Positions 55,058 through 63,930 of a stretch of 64,000 nucleotides of DNA are shown here, in pieces. This DNA is from Pinisolibacter aquiterrae. GTDB taxonomy: Bacteria; Pseudomonadota; Alphaproteobacteria; Rhizobiales; Ancalomicrobiaceae. The notes beneath the pieces were generated by a model, which searched no databases, was not told the origin of the DNA, and worked only from the letters and a program-made list of their open reading frames with translations. The DNA lies in assembly GCF_019160155.1 (NCBI RefSeq), contig NZ_JAFNIH010000025.1, forward strand, positions 124,001-188,000. Reading direction: 5' to 3'. The translations under genes and the position numbers were made by a program. Every line of letters starts with the position of its first letter. The first letter of the stretch is position 1.

Positions 55058-56320
55058 ATGTCGTCCAAGCTTCTCAACTTCGCGGGCTTTCTCGCCGCCG
55101 CGGTCATCGGTGGCGCGGTCGTGGCCTGGCTCGGCGACCATGCCGCGCCACGCCCCACCGGCGACGGCGGACGCGCGCGCGACACCGGCCTCTACGCGGC
55201 GGTTCCGGCCGTGCCGCTGGTGGAGGTCTCGCGCATGCCGGCCGCGGCGCGCCTGAAGCTCGGCGGCACGGTGGAGCCGCGCGACACCGTCCGGCTGACG
55301 GCGCAGGCTCCGGGGCGCGTCACCTTCGTGGCGGCGCAGGAGGGCGAGCGGATCGGCGCCGGCCAGATCGTGGTCGCCCTCGACGACGACGGCCTTGCGC
55401 CGGAATACCGCGCCGCCTGGGCCGCGCTCGCCGGCGACATGGCGGCGAGCCAGAACGCCCAGACCCAGCTCTGGCACGCGCTCCACGGCCAACGCACCGC
55501 CCCCATGGGCGGTCCGGCGATGGACGCCTACGAGCGGATGTTCACGCCCTTCTACAACATGGCGCAGGGGCTGATGGGTTCCATGTTCCCCGGTTTCGCC
55601 GGCGGTGCCTCGCCGCTCCAGACCCAGGCGCAGGCTCAGAAGAACTGGCCCGCGATCAATGCCGCCCGCGCCGACTACGAGCGCCAGATGGCCGGCCTGA
55701 TCGCCGCGCAGTCGCGCCTCGACGGGCTCGATCAACGCCTGCGCGATCGCCGCGCGATCACCCCGCGCGCCGGGGTCCTGATCCGCCGTCACGTCCGCGT
55801 CGGCGACGTGGTCCAGCCCGGCCAGCCGCTCGCCGACGTCGCCGACGTCGACCGTCTCGACGTCCGGCTCGAGGTGCCGACCAATCTGGTCGGCCAGCTC
55901 GTGGTCGGCGATCAGGTGCCGGTGACGCTCGGCGCGACCAATCTCTGGGCCCCCGTGGCGCAGATCTTCCCGACCGCCGACCCCGCGCAACGCACCGTCT
56001 CGGTCAAGCTGGCGCTGCCCGAGGGCGCACCCGCCGCGCCCGGCATGTACGCCCTCGCCTGGATCGCCCAGGCCTCCGGCAACGGCCCCTCCGCCTCGGC
56101 GCCGGCGGTGCCGGTTTCGGCGATCGCCCGGCGCGGCAGCCAGCCGCTCGCCTTCGTGGTCGACGGCCGTGGCCGGGTCGAGATGCGCATCGTCCGCCTC
56201 GGCGACGTCACCGGCGACCGCGTCGCGGTGCTCTCCGGCCTCGCCATCGGCGAACGCGTCGTCGCCGAACCCGCGCCCAACCTCAAGTCCGGCGACACGA
56301 TCTTCGCCGGGCGGCCGTGA
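55058..56320 (+). CDS. RND-type periplasmic adaptor (HlyD family)
   Basis: 420 aa membrane-fusion protein. An N-terminal anchor helix (about residues 5-24), lipoyl half-motifs GGTVEPRDTVRLTAQAPGRVTFVAAQEGERIGAGQIVVALDD and ITPRAGVLIRRHVRVGDVVQPGQPL, then beta-barrel and membrane-proximal domains. The hairpin region (about 125-230) is unusual: Gln/Met/Pro/Gly-rich (NMAQGLMGSMFPGFAGG) rather than a long coiled coil. It forms a tripartite pump with the next gene; no outer membrane TolC-like gene is in the window. Confidence 0.9.
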   Translation: MSSKLLNFAGFLAAAVIGGAVVAWLGDHAAPRPTGDGGRARDTGLYAAVPAVPLVEVSRMPAAARLKLGGTVEPRDTVRLTAQAPGRVTFVAAQEGERIGAGQIVVALDDDGLAPEYRAAWAALAGDMAASQNAQTQLWHALHGQRTAPMGGPAMDAYERMFTPFYNMAQGLMGSMFPGFAGGASPLQTQAQAQKNWPAINAARADYERQMAGLIAAQSRLDGLDQRLRDRRAITPRAGVLIRRHVRVGDVVQPGQPLADVADVDRLDVRLEVPTNLVGQLVVGDQVPVTLGATNLWAPVAQIFPTADPAQRTVSVKLALPEGAPAAPGMYALAWIAQASGNGPSASAPAVPVSAIARRGSQPLAFVVDGRGRVEMRIVRLGDVTGDRVAVLSGLAIGERVVAEPAPNLKSGDTIFAGRP

Positions 56321-56331
56321 GGGAGGGCCCG

Positions 56332-59300
56332 ATGTCGTCGCCCCACCCCTCCCCGTCGGCGCCGCGTCACCACCACGCGATCGGCATCGCCGGCCGCACC
56401 GCGCGCGCCTTCATCGAGAGCCCGCTGACGCCCCTGCTGCTCGCGGCCTTCTTCCTGATCGGCCTGCTCGGCATGCTGGTGACGCCGCGCGAGGAGGATC
56501 CGCAGATCTCGGTGCCGATGGTCGACATCTTCGTCGCCTATCCCGGCGCCACCGCCCCGGAAGTCGCCAATCTCATCTCCGAGCCGCTCGAACGGCTGAT
56601 GTCGGAACTGTCGGGGGTCAAGCACGTCTATTCGATGTCCCGCGAGGGCCTGTCGATGGTGACGGTGCGCTTCGACGTCGGCGAGCAGATGGAACCCTCG
56701 CTCGTCAAGCTCTACGACAAGCTCTACAGCCACATGGACCTGATCCCCAAGGGCGTGATGCCGCCCCTGGTGAAGCCCAAGAGCATCGACGACGTGCCGG
56801 TCGTGACCGTGACCCTGTCGTCGGCGGCGCTCGATCTGGTGCAGTTGCGCAAGCTCGGCCTCGACGTCGCCCAGCGCTTCAAGTCGCTCGCCGACACCGG
56901 CCAGAGCTTCGTCGTCGGCGGCAGCCCGGAACAGGTCCGCATCGAGATCGATCCCTCGCGGCTCGCGACCCACGGCCTCACCATGGGCCAGGTGGCCAAG
57001 GTCGTCGCCGCCGCCAATCAGCGGATGCCGGCCGGCGACGTGATCGACGGCAACCGTTGGTTCGACGTCTATACCGGCGACTTCCTCGCCCACGGCGGCG
57101 ATATCGCCGACCTCGTCGTGTCCGTGGTGAACGGCCGCCCGATCTTCCTGCGCGACGTCGCCACGATCCAGCAGGGCGAGCGCGAGACCAAGACCGTGGT
57201 CGACGACAGCGTCCGCCAGCCGGACGGCGGCTTCCTCACCCGCCCGGCGGTGACGGTCGCGGTCGCCAAGAAGCGCGGCACCAACGGCGTCGAGGTGGCC
57301 GAGCGGCTCAACGCCGAGCTCGCCACCCTGCGCGGCACCCTGATCCCGTCCGAGGTCACGGTGACGCTCTCGCGCGACTACGGCGCCACCGCCCACGACA
57401 AGGTGTCGGGCCTGATCTTCAAGCTCTTCATCGTCTCGGCGCTGGTGACCGTACTCGCCTTCCTCACCATGGGCTCGCGGCCGGCGGTGATCGTGCTGAT
57501 CACCATTCCCGCCGTGCTCCTGATGTCGCTCGCGGTCGCCTATGTGTTGAAGTTCACGATCAACCGCGTGTCGATGTTCGCGCTGGTCTTCGCCATCGGC
57601 ATTCTCGTCGATGACGCGATCGTGGTGGTGGAGAACGTCTACCGGCGCTGGCTCGCCCACGGCGAGACCTCCGACGACCTGACCGTCGAGGCGGTCGACG
57701 AGGTCGGCAATCCGACCATCCTCGCCACCTTCACGGTGGTGGCGGCGCTGCTCCCGATGGGCTTCGTCTCCGACATGATGGGCCCCTACATGCTGCCCAT
57801 CCCGGTTCTGTCGTCGGCGGCGATGATCTTCTCGCTGATCGCCGCCTTCGTCTTCGTGCCGTGGCTCGCCGCGCGCGTGAAGCCGAAGATGGCCGATCTC
57901 GAGCGGGCGGCGGCGCGCGAGCATCGCCAATCCGAAGTGATCGCCAAATGGTACGGCGGCCTGATCGACCCGATCATGGATTCCCGCCCCCTCGGCCTGA
58001 TCACGCTGATCCTGATCGTCGTGGCGATGCTCGGAGCGGTGGCGCTCTTCGTCGTCGAGGCGGTGCCGTTCAAGATGCTGCCCTACGACAACAAGTCGGA
58101 GATGCAGGTCGTCATCGACATGCCGGAGGGGACCGACCTCTTCGTCACCGCCAATCTCGCCCACCGGCTCGGCACCGAGCTGAAGGCGGTGCCGGAAGTG
58201 GCGGCGTTCCAGACCTATGTCGGAACCTCCTCGCCCTTCAACTTCAACGGCCTCGTGCGCCACTATTTCCTGCGCGCCCAGCCGTGGCAGGGCGACATCG
58301 CCGTCCAACTGCTCGACAAGAAGCAGCGCCATCGCTCGAGCCACGAGATCGCCGCCGAGGTGCGCGAGACGCTGACGCCGATCGCGGCGAGCGTCGGCGC
58401 GCGGCTGACCATCGCCGAGGCGCCTCCCGGCCCGCCGGTCCTCGCCCCCGTCGTCGTCGAACTCTACGGGCCGACGCCGGAGATCCGCCGCAAGGTCGCC
58501 GCCGACATCATGGCGATCCTGAAGAAGACGCCGAACGTCGCCGACGTCGGCACCTATCTGGAAGCCCCCCACGACGACATCCAGTTCGAGGTCGATCGGA
58601 TGAAGGCCGGCCTCTACGGGGTCTCGGTCGAGGACGTCAATCGCGAATTGAAGATGGCGACCGGCGGCTTCGAGGTCGGCCCGCTCGCCGGCGGCATGGA
58701 GCTCGAGCAGACCGTCATCGTCCTACAGGTGCCGCTCTCGACCCGGGTCAATCTCGGCAATCTCCTGGTGCTGCCGATCCGCAATCAGGCCGGCGTCTCG
58801 GTGCCGCTCGGCGAACTCGGTCGCTTCCTGCGCCGCCCGGTGGCGCCGCCGATCTGGCACAAGGACCTGCGTCCGCTCGAATACGTCACCGCCGACGTGA
58901 TCGGCCACCTCGGCGCGCCCCTCTACGGGATGATGGCGATCGACGCGGCGCTGAAGGACTACGTCACGCCCGACGGGCTGACCATCTCCGGCAGCTACTT
59001 CGGTCGCCCCGCCGACACCTCGGTCTCGAGCTTCAAGTGGGACGGCGAATGGGAGGTCACCTACGTCACCTTCCGCGACATGGGGATCGCCTTCGGCGCG
59101 GCGCTGGTGCTGATCTACATCCTGGTGGTCGCCGAGTTCCGCTCGTTCCTGCTGCCGCTCGTGGTGATGGCGCCGATCCCCTTGACGCTGATCGGCATCG
59201 TCCCCGGCCATTGGCTGCTCGGGGCGGACTTCACCGCCACCTCGATGATCGGCTTCATCGCGCTCGCCGGCATCATCGTGCGCAATTCGATCCTCTTGGT

Positions 59301-60243
59301 CGAATTCGCGCGATCGAAGGTCGGCGAGGGCTGGAGCGTGCGCGACGCCATCGTCATGGCCGGCCGGGTGCGTCTCCGGCCGATCCTGATCACCGCGCTG
59401 GCGCTGGTGATCGGCTCCATGGTGCTGCTGTCGGACCCGATCTTCCAGGGCATGGCGGTGTCGCTCCTGTTCGGCTCGCTGGTCGCGACCTTCCTGACGC
59501 TGGTGGTGATCCCGCTCGGCTGCCTCTCATCGCGCACCTATTTCAAGGCCCGCGAGACCGGCCCCTCGGACGACGGCGGATCCGCTCCGTCTCCGCCGCC
59601 CCCACCGGAAGGCCCGACGCCCACCCCGTCACCGGCCGCCCCGCCGGCCGAGGGCGCCGCGCCGAGCTCGCGTCCGGCCCGGTTGGCCCGTCGCGGCGAG
59701 GAGAGCACGGCCGCTCCGCCGCCGCCGCCTCCGCCCGCGCCATCCCCGGCCGTCGCGCCGTCCCCGGACGCGCCTCCGCCCGCCGGCCGCCCGGCCCGCC
59801 TCGCCCGTCGCGGCGAAACGCCCGAGCCCGCCGCGCCGACCACCCCGGCCACGCCGGAGGCGCCCCCGGCCGCGCCCGCGAGCACCCGCCCGCCGCGCCT
59901 CGTCCGCCGTGTCGAGCCGACCGAGACCGCGCCCGTGCCGACGCCGATCCCACCCCCTGTGGAGGCTCCCGCGCCGCAGACGCCCGCCCCGTTCGTCGAG
60001 GCGTCGCCCCCCCGTCCGCCCCGCCTCGTCCGCCGCGCGGTGAACGCCCCGGCCGCGACCGAGACGCCGCCGCCCGAACCCGCGCCAACGCCGATCGCGA
60101 TCGCCGCGCCCGTCGAAGCGCCGGTGGCCTCCGCGAAGCCGCGCCGCGCCGCCACCCCGCGCAAGCGCGCGCCGAAGAAGGTGGCCGAACCGCGCGGCAT
60201 TCGCCTGAAGGCCACCCCCGAACCCGAAGGGAACGAGCCATGA
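56332..60243 (+). CDS. RND transporter with long Pro/Arg-repeat cytoplasmic tail
   Basis: 1303 aa. Residues 1 to about 1075 are a complete AcrB/HAE-type RND protein: N-terminal helix, two large periplasmic domains and twelve helices, with VDDAIVVVENVYRRW in the first membrane domain. The last about 227 residues (from about 59560) form a low-complexity Pro/Ala tail with four copies of R-P-[AP]-R-L-[AV]-R-R at 59671, 59788, 59887 and 60013, ending in a Lys/Arg-rich segment. RND pumps do not normally carry this. The ATG at 56332 follows AGGGAGGG; a GTG at 56317 overlaps the adaptor stop. Confidence 0.9.
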   Translation: MSSPHPSPSAPRHHHAIGIAGRTARAFIESPLTPLLLAAFFLIGLLGMLVTPREEDPQISVPMVDIFVAYPGATAPEVANLISEPLERLMSELSGVKHVYSMSREGLSMVTVRFDVGEQMEPSLVKLYDKLYSHMDLIPKGVMPPLVKPKSIDDVPVVTVTLSSAALDLVQLRKLGLDVAQRFKSLADTGQSFVVGGSPEQVRIEIDPSRLATHGLTMGQVAKVVAAANQRMPAGDVIDGNRWFDVYTGDFLAHGGDIADLVVSVVNGRPIFLRDVATIQQGERETKTVVDDSVRQPDGGFLTRPAVTVAVAKKRGTNGVEVAERLNAELATLRGTLIPSEVTVTLSRDYGATAHDKVSGLIFKLFIVSALVTVLAFLTMGSRPAVIVLITIPAVLLMSLAVAYVLKFTINRVSMFALVFAIGILVDDAIVVVENVYRRWLAHGETSDDLTVEAVDEVGNPTILATFTVVAALLPMGFVSDMMGPYMLPIPVLSSAAMIFSLIAAFVFVPWLAARVKPKMADLERAAAREHRQSEVIAKWYGGLIDPIMDSRPLGLITLILIVVAMLGAVALFVVEAVPFKMLPYDNKSEMQVVIDMPEGTDLFVTANLAHRLGTELKAVPEVAAFQTYVGTSSPFNFNGLVRHYFLRAQPWQGDIAVQLLDKKQRHRSSHEIAAEVRETLTPIAASVGARLTIAEAPPGPPVLAPVVVELYGPTPEIRRKVAADIMAILKKTPNVADVGTYLEAPHDDIQFEVDRMKAGLYGVSVEDVNRELKMATGGFEVGPLAGGMELEQTVIVLQVPLSTRVNLGNLLVLPIRNQAGVSVPLGELGRFLRRPVAPPIWHKDLRPLEYVTADVIGHLGAPLYGMMAIDAALKDYVTPDGLTISGSYFGRPADTSVSSFKWDGEWEVTYVTFRDMGIAFGAALVLIYILVVAEFRSFLLPLVVMAPIPLTLIGIVPGHWLLGADFTATSMIGFIALAGIIVRNSILLVEFARSKVGEGWSVRDAIVMAGRVRLRPILITALALVIGSMVLLSDPIFQGMAVSLLFGSLVATFLTLVVIPLGCLSSRTYFKARETGPSDDGGSAPSPPPPPEGPTPTPSPAAPPAEGAAPSSRPARLARRGEESTAAPPPPPPPAPSPAVAPSPDAPPPAGRPARLARRGETPEPAAPTTPATPEAPPAAPASTRPPRLVRRVEPTETAPVPTPIPPPVEAPAPQTPAPFVEASPPRPPRLVRRAVNAPAATETPPPEPAPTPIAIAAPVEAPVASAKPRRAATPRKRAPKKVAEPRGIRLKATPEPEGNEP

Positions 60244-60776
60244 GAGCCGCGATCCTTCTCGTCCTCTGCGCCGTGGCCCCGGCCACGACCGCGCCGACTG
60301 CAGCCGCGACCTGGGGCGAGCTCGGACGAGGACCGGGCCCGTCCACCGCGACCGTCCCCGGCTCCGGCGCCGCCTACGCGCCCGGCCCCGCCCATGCGCC
60401 CGGCGCCGCCTACGGCCCCTGCCCGCCGTGCCTGCCGGTCGCCGATCCGATGGGCCGGCAGATCGGAACTGCACTCGGGATGGAGGGCCGCCCGCCCGCC
60501 GCCTACGACGCGCCGGGCGCGGCCTCGGCGCCGCCGGCCTGGTCGGTCCCCCCCGAAGCTCTTCTGCCGATGACCCGCGACGGATCGCTGCCGAACGGCG
60601 CGCTCCAGATGGGCACCTTCGGCCAGATCAACTCCACCACCGACCCCTACAACCCCTGGGGTCTGAGTACGCCTTTCATGTTCGTGCCGTGGTCCACGCC
60701 GCTCTCCGGCTGGACCAATGCCCAGACATGGAACTGGTGGCGCGCGCGTTCCGGCGTGCGTTCACCCGCCTGGTAG
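60240..60776 (+). CDS. secreted Pro/Gly/Ala-rich protein with CPPC motif
   Basis: 178 aa, not recognised. A signal peptide (about residues 1-23) leads into Pro/Gly/Ala/Tyr-rich sequence (YAPGPAHAPGAAYGPCPPCLPVADP) with a CPPC pair. The C-terminal part is Trp/Asn/Thr-rich (INSTTDPYNPWGLSTP; WTNAQTWNWWRA). It overlaps the RND stop in ATGA. Location beyond the inner membrane and association with the RND pump are likely; a structural or adaptor role is inferred. Confidence 0.7.
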   Translation: MRAAILLVLCAVAPATTAPTAAATWGELGRGPGPSTATVPGSGAAYAPGPAHAPGAAYGPCPPCLPVADPMGRQIGTALGMEGRPPAAYDAPGAASAPPAWSVPPEALLPMTRDGSLPNGALQMGTFGQINSTTDPYNPWGLSTPFMFVPWSTPLSGWTNAQTWNWWRARSGVRSPAW

Positions 60777-60822
60777 CCGCGCTCGCGGACTGCCTCATCG
60801 GGAGGCCTGAGAGGAAAAAAAC

Positions 60823-61356
60823 ATGCGTAAACTCGAGATCATCGCCTTCGCAATGCTGCTCGGTGGCACCGCCGGCGCCGCCTTCGCGGCCGAGACCCCC
60901 GCCGCGCCCCCGGCCGGTCCCTATGGGCAGCCGGCGGCTCAGGCCCCGACCCAGCCGCCGATGCCCGGCTATTGGGGCGCTCCGCCGCCGTGGGCCCAGC
61001 CCGCCCCGCCGGCTCCCGCCGCCGACGGCAAGACCGCCGCTCCGGCCGCGCCTCAGGGCTGGGCCCCGCCGCCCCCGCCGCCGCCGCCCCCGCCCTACTA
61101 TGGCGGCTATCCGGGCTACGGCCCCGGCTACGGTTACGGCTACCCGGGCTACGGCTACGGCCCCTACGGCCATCCCTATTACGGCTACGGCCGCGGCTAT
61201 GGCCAGGGGTACGGCCAGGGGTACGGCCAGGGCACCGGCAACATGCGCGGCAACTTCTCCTTCGGCGGCGATGCCAACACCTCCGGCAACGGCTGGGGCA
61301 TGCCCGGCTGGAACGGCGGCGGACCCGGCTGGGGCGGACCCGGTTGGGGCTGGTGA
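60823..61356 (+). CDS. sulfur-globule-like secreted protein, Pro/Gly/Tyr-rich
   Basis: 177 aa. Signal peptide (RKLEIIAFAMLLGGTAGAAFA), a Pro/Ala section with a run of ten prolines, then YGGYPGYGPGYGYGYPGYGYG repeats, three GYGQ units encoded by a 12-base tandem repeat near 61196-61231, and a Gly/Trp/Asn-rich end. Composition (Gly, Tyr, Pro, Trp; no Cys) and export fit the envelope proteins of sulfur globules (SgpA/B type). Homology of repeats cannot prove this; Gly-rich proteins of other function exist. Confidence 0.65.
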   Translation: MRKLEIIAFAMLLGGTAGAAFAAETPAAPPAGPYGQPAAQAPTQPPMPGYWGAPPPWAQPAPPAPAADGKTAAPAAPQGWAPPPPPPPPPPYYGGYPGYGPGYGYGYPGYGYGPYGHPYYGYGRGYGQGYGQGYGQGTGNMRGNFSFGGDANTSGNGWGMPGWNGGGPGWGGPGWGW

Positions 61357-61483
61357 TCGCGCCCCTCGCGGCGGCGTCCGGGCCTCACCCGGCCGCTCGC
61401 CGCGCGGCGCGATCGACGTCGCGGAACCTCGCTTCGGCCCGCGCGGCCGGAGCGAGGGCTCACCCGGCTGAGGAGACGTTGAG

Positions 61484-61909
61484 ATGAAGGGCATCGGAAG
61501 ACTTCTGGCGACCGCCGCCGTGGCGACCGCGCTGCTCGTCCCGGCGACCGCCGAGGCGCAGTGGTGGGGCGGAAGCCCCTGGGGCGGCGGCCCGTGGGGG
61601 GGTGGTCCTTGGGGCGTGCCGGGATATGGCGCGCCCGGGTTCGGCTACCCGGGTATCGGTTATCCCGGTCTCGGCTATCCGGGCCTCGGGTTCAATCCCT
61701 GGGGATCGGGGCTCGGGCGCGGCAACCTGAGCTTCTCCACCGATCTGTCCGGCTGGGGCAACGGCCTCGGCAACGGCATCGGCTCGCCTTGGGGCGGATC
61801 CCCCTGGGGGGGAAGCCCTTGGGGCGGCACGCCTTGGGGCGGGACCCCATGGGGAGGAAGCCCCTGGGGTGGCTCGCCCTGGGGCGGCGGCCCGTGGCGG
61901 GGCTGGTGA
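61484..61909 (+). CDS. sulfur-globule-like secreted protein with PWGG repeats
   Basis: 141 aa. Signal peptide ending AEAQ, then WWGGSPWGGGPWGGGPWG, YPGxGYPGLGYPGLG repeats, a short Ser/Asn/Leu middle and eight terminal [STG]-P-W-x-G units (61784-61906). The WWGG...PWGG start resembles known sulfur globule proteins. The codons differ between units, so the protein repeat is held by selection rather than by recent slippage. It follows the previous Gly-rich gene by 127 bases. Confidence 0.65.
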   Translation: MKGIGRLLATAAVATALLVPATAEAQWWGGSPWGGGPWGGGPWGVPGYGAPGFGYPGIGYPGLGYPGLGFNPWGSGLGRGNLSFSTDLSGWGNGLGNGIGSPWGGSPWGGSPWGGTPWGGTPWGGSPWGGSPWGGGPWRGW

Positions 61910-61987
61910 CGATCGCGGCACGGCGGCGGACGGAGAGGCATCCGCCGGCCGCCGTGTCGATCCTCATTCGATCGACGGGGAAAGCCG

Positions 61988-62626
61988 ATGCTCGCGCGCA
62001 TCTTCACACGACTGTTCTATGCCGTGATCTTCTTCGGGCTCGGCGTCTGGGCCGCGCCGCATCTGGGCGGCGCCTCGCGCTGGATCGACGAGGGCGTCGC
62101 CTCGACCCGTGACGGCGCGGTGGCACTGTGGGCCTGGGCGGAGGAGACCTTCTCGCCCGCCGGCTTCAAGCCGTCGCCACCCGCGCCCGCGCGCGACCCG
62201 GCGGCGAAACCGGCGCCAGCCGTGGTCCCGACACCGAGCGCCCCGGCGCCCGTGGTCGCGTCCCCCACCATGCCCGCGAAACCGGCGCCGAGCGCAGCCA
62301 CGGTGGCGCCGGCCGAGACCGATGCGCTCGCCGACGCCCGCGCCGCCTATGCGCGCGGTGACGTCGCCGGCGCGATCCGCGCCTACGAGGATCTCCTGGT
62401 CGACCGACCGAACGACGCGACCGCCGCCGGCGAATTGGGCAACGTCCTGTGGGCCAACGGCCGGCACGCCGACGCCGCCGCGAGCTATCACCGCGCCGCC
62501 GTCGCCCTGATCGCGCAGGGACGCAAGGCGGAGGCAGAGGCGCTCACGGCGCCGATCCGCGCGGGCGATGCCGCCCTCGCCGACGATCTCGTCCGACGTC
62601 TCGCCAGGACCCCGGGCACCCCATGA
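61988..62626 (+). CDS. membrane-anchored TPR protein
   Basis: 212 aa. One N-terminal membrane helix (about residues 6-24), a Pro/Ala linker (about 55-110) and two to three TPR-like repeats (ADARAAYARGDVAGAIRAYEDLLVDRPNDATAAGELGNVLWANGRHADAAASYHRAAVALI). TPRs imply binding to other proteins. Its stop overlaps the ParA-like start in ATGA, so the two probably work together. Confidence 0.75.
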   Translation: MLARIFTRLFYAVIFFGLGVWAAPHLGGASRWIDEGVASTRDGAVALWAWAEETFSPAGFKPSPPAPARDPAAKPAPAVVPTPSAPAPVVASPTMPAKPAPSAATVAPAETDALADARAAYARGDVAGAIRAYEDLLVDRPNDATAAGELGNVLWANGRHADAAASYHRAAVALIAQGRKAEAEALTAPIRAGDAALADDLVRRLARTPGTP

Positions 62627-63360
62627 GCAAGGCCAAGAAGCCCGGAAAGCGCGCCAAGCGCAAGGCCGCCGCCCTTCCACCCGGCGGCGGCTTCGTCGTG
62701 GTCGCCAATCTCAAGGGCGGTTCGGGCAAGAGCACGATCGCCTTCAACCTCGCCGCCTGGCTCGCCCGCCACGGCGCCCGACCGGCGCTGGTCGATCTCG
62801 ATCCGCAGAAGACCCTGACCGATCTGGTGGCGGTGCGGCGGGAGATGGAGATCGCGCCGGATCTGCCGATCCCGAGCGACCGTCTCGACGAGGTCCCGGC
62901 GCGGACCGGCGCCTGGACCGTCGTCGACGTCGGCGCCGCCGACCGCGACGGCATGGCGGCGGCGATCGCCCGGGCCGATCTGGTGCTGGTGCCGGTCTTG
63001 CCCGGTCAGGCCGACGTCTGGGCGACCGAGCGCCATCTGGAGGCGGTCGACGGCGGTCGCCCCGATCATTGCGCGGTGCGGATGGTCCTCAACCGGGCCG
63101 ATCCCGGCGAGGTCGGTCGCGAGACCCGCGAGGCCCTGGCAGCCCTCACCCTCCTCGCCCGGATGCGGCGATCGACCGCGCTGCTGCCGACCAGCCTGAC
63201 GCGGCGCGTCGCCTTCTGCCGCTCGCTGAGCGAGGGCCGCGCCGTGTTCGAACTCGACGCCGCCTCCAAGGCCAGCGCCGAATTCGAGGCGCTCGCCGGC
63301 GCGATCCTCTCCGACCGCGCCGTCTTCCCCCCGATGTCCCCCCGAGCCGAGGCTTCGTGA
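62623..63360 (+). CDS. ParA/MinD-family ATPase
   Basis: 245 aa. Deviant Walker A VVANLKGGSGKSTIAFNLA with the signature Lys, then LVDLDPQKTLTD (A') and VVDVGAADRDGM (B). A basic N-terminus (SKAKKPGKRAKRKAAA) could bind DNA. It is an orphan ParA without ParB or parS, as in McdA/PpfA systems that position organelles or protein clusters. The coupling to a TPR membrane protein and a coiled-coil membrane protein suggests positioning of the complex made by this locus. Confidence 0.85.
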   Translation: MSKAKKPGKRAKRKAAALPPGGGFVVVANLKGGSGKSTIAFNLAAWLARHGARPALVDLDPQKTLTDLVAVRREMEIAPDLPIPSDRLDEVPARTGAWTVVDVGAADRDGMAAAIARADLVLVPVLPGQADVWATERHLEAVDGGRPDHCAVRMVLNRADPGEVGRETREALAALTLLARMRRSTALLPTSLTRRVAFCRSLSEGRAVFELDAASKASAEFEALAGAILSDRAVFPPMSPRAEAS

Positions 63361-63923
63361 TGGAACCACCCCGCAAGCCCGCGCTCGAGAACGACTATCC
63401 GGCGCAGATCTACACCCGCCCCGACTATCGCCCGCCCGAATACGTCGCCTATCTCGACAAGGCGGTCGCCGCCGTCCATTCGCTGAAGCTGATCGTCTTC
63501 GGTCTCATGGCCGGATCGGTGCTGATGGCGATCTACGGCTTCTTCCTGATCTATCAGCTCACCCGCGACAGCCATCGCATGGTCGAGCAGACGGTACGGA
63601 TGGCCGACGAAATGGTGGCGATGCGCGGGTCGATGGAGACGATCGGCGCCAATGTCGACGCGATGCGCGTGGCGATCGGGCGGATGGGCGACAAGATCGC
63701 CGTCATGAACGACAGCGTCGGCGCGATGAACGCCTCGGTCGGCCACATGGCCGGCAGTGTCGGCCTGATCCAGCATTCCACCGCCAACCTCGACCGCAGC
63801 TTCGGCCCGGCGATGGGGGCGATGAACACTTTCATGCCCTTCGGCTGGGGCGGCAACAGCTGGCGCGGCGCCCCACCCTACGCGCCGCCGCCGCCGGCCG
63901 GGTTCGGCCAGCCGCAGCGGTGA
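63360..63923 (+). CDS. single-pass membrane protein with heptad-like repeats
   Basis: 187 aa, not recognised. A cytosolic N-terminus (about 40 residues, basic and Pro/Tyr-rich), one helix (about 43-67), then a periplasm-side stretch with a 7-residue rhythm (MADEMVAMRGSMETIGANVDAMRVAIGRMGDKIAVM) likely to be coiled coil. It ends FGWGGNSWRGAPPYAPPPP, the same Gly/Trp/Pro flavour as the globule-like proteins. It overlaps the ParA-like gene by one base. Confidence 0.7.
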   Translation: MEPPRKPALENDYPAQIYTRPDYRPPEYVAYLDKAVAAVHSLKLIVFGLMAGSVLMAIYGFFLIYQLTRDSHRMVEQTVRMADEMVAMRGSMETIGANVDAMRVAIGRMGDKIAVMNDSVGAMNASVGHMAGSVGLIQHSTANLDRSFGPAMGAMNTFMPFGWGGNSWRGAPPYAPPPPAGFGQPQR

Positions 63924-63930
63924 GCCCTGA

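Noticed and set aside
55912-58572. 886-codon minus-strand open frame
   Set aside because: Antisense of the RND transporter; His/Asp/Arg-rich text without motifs.
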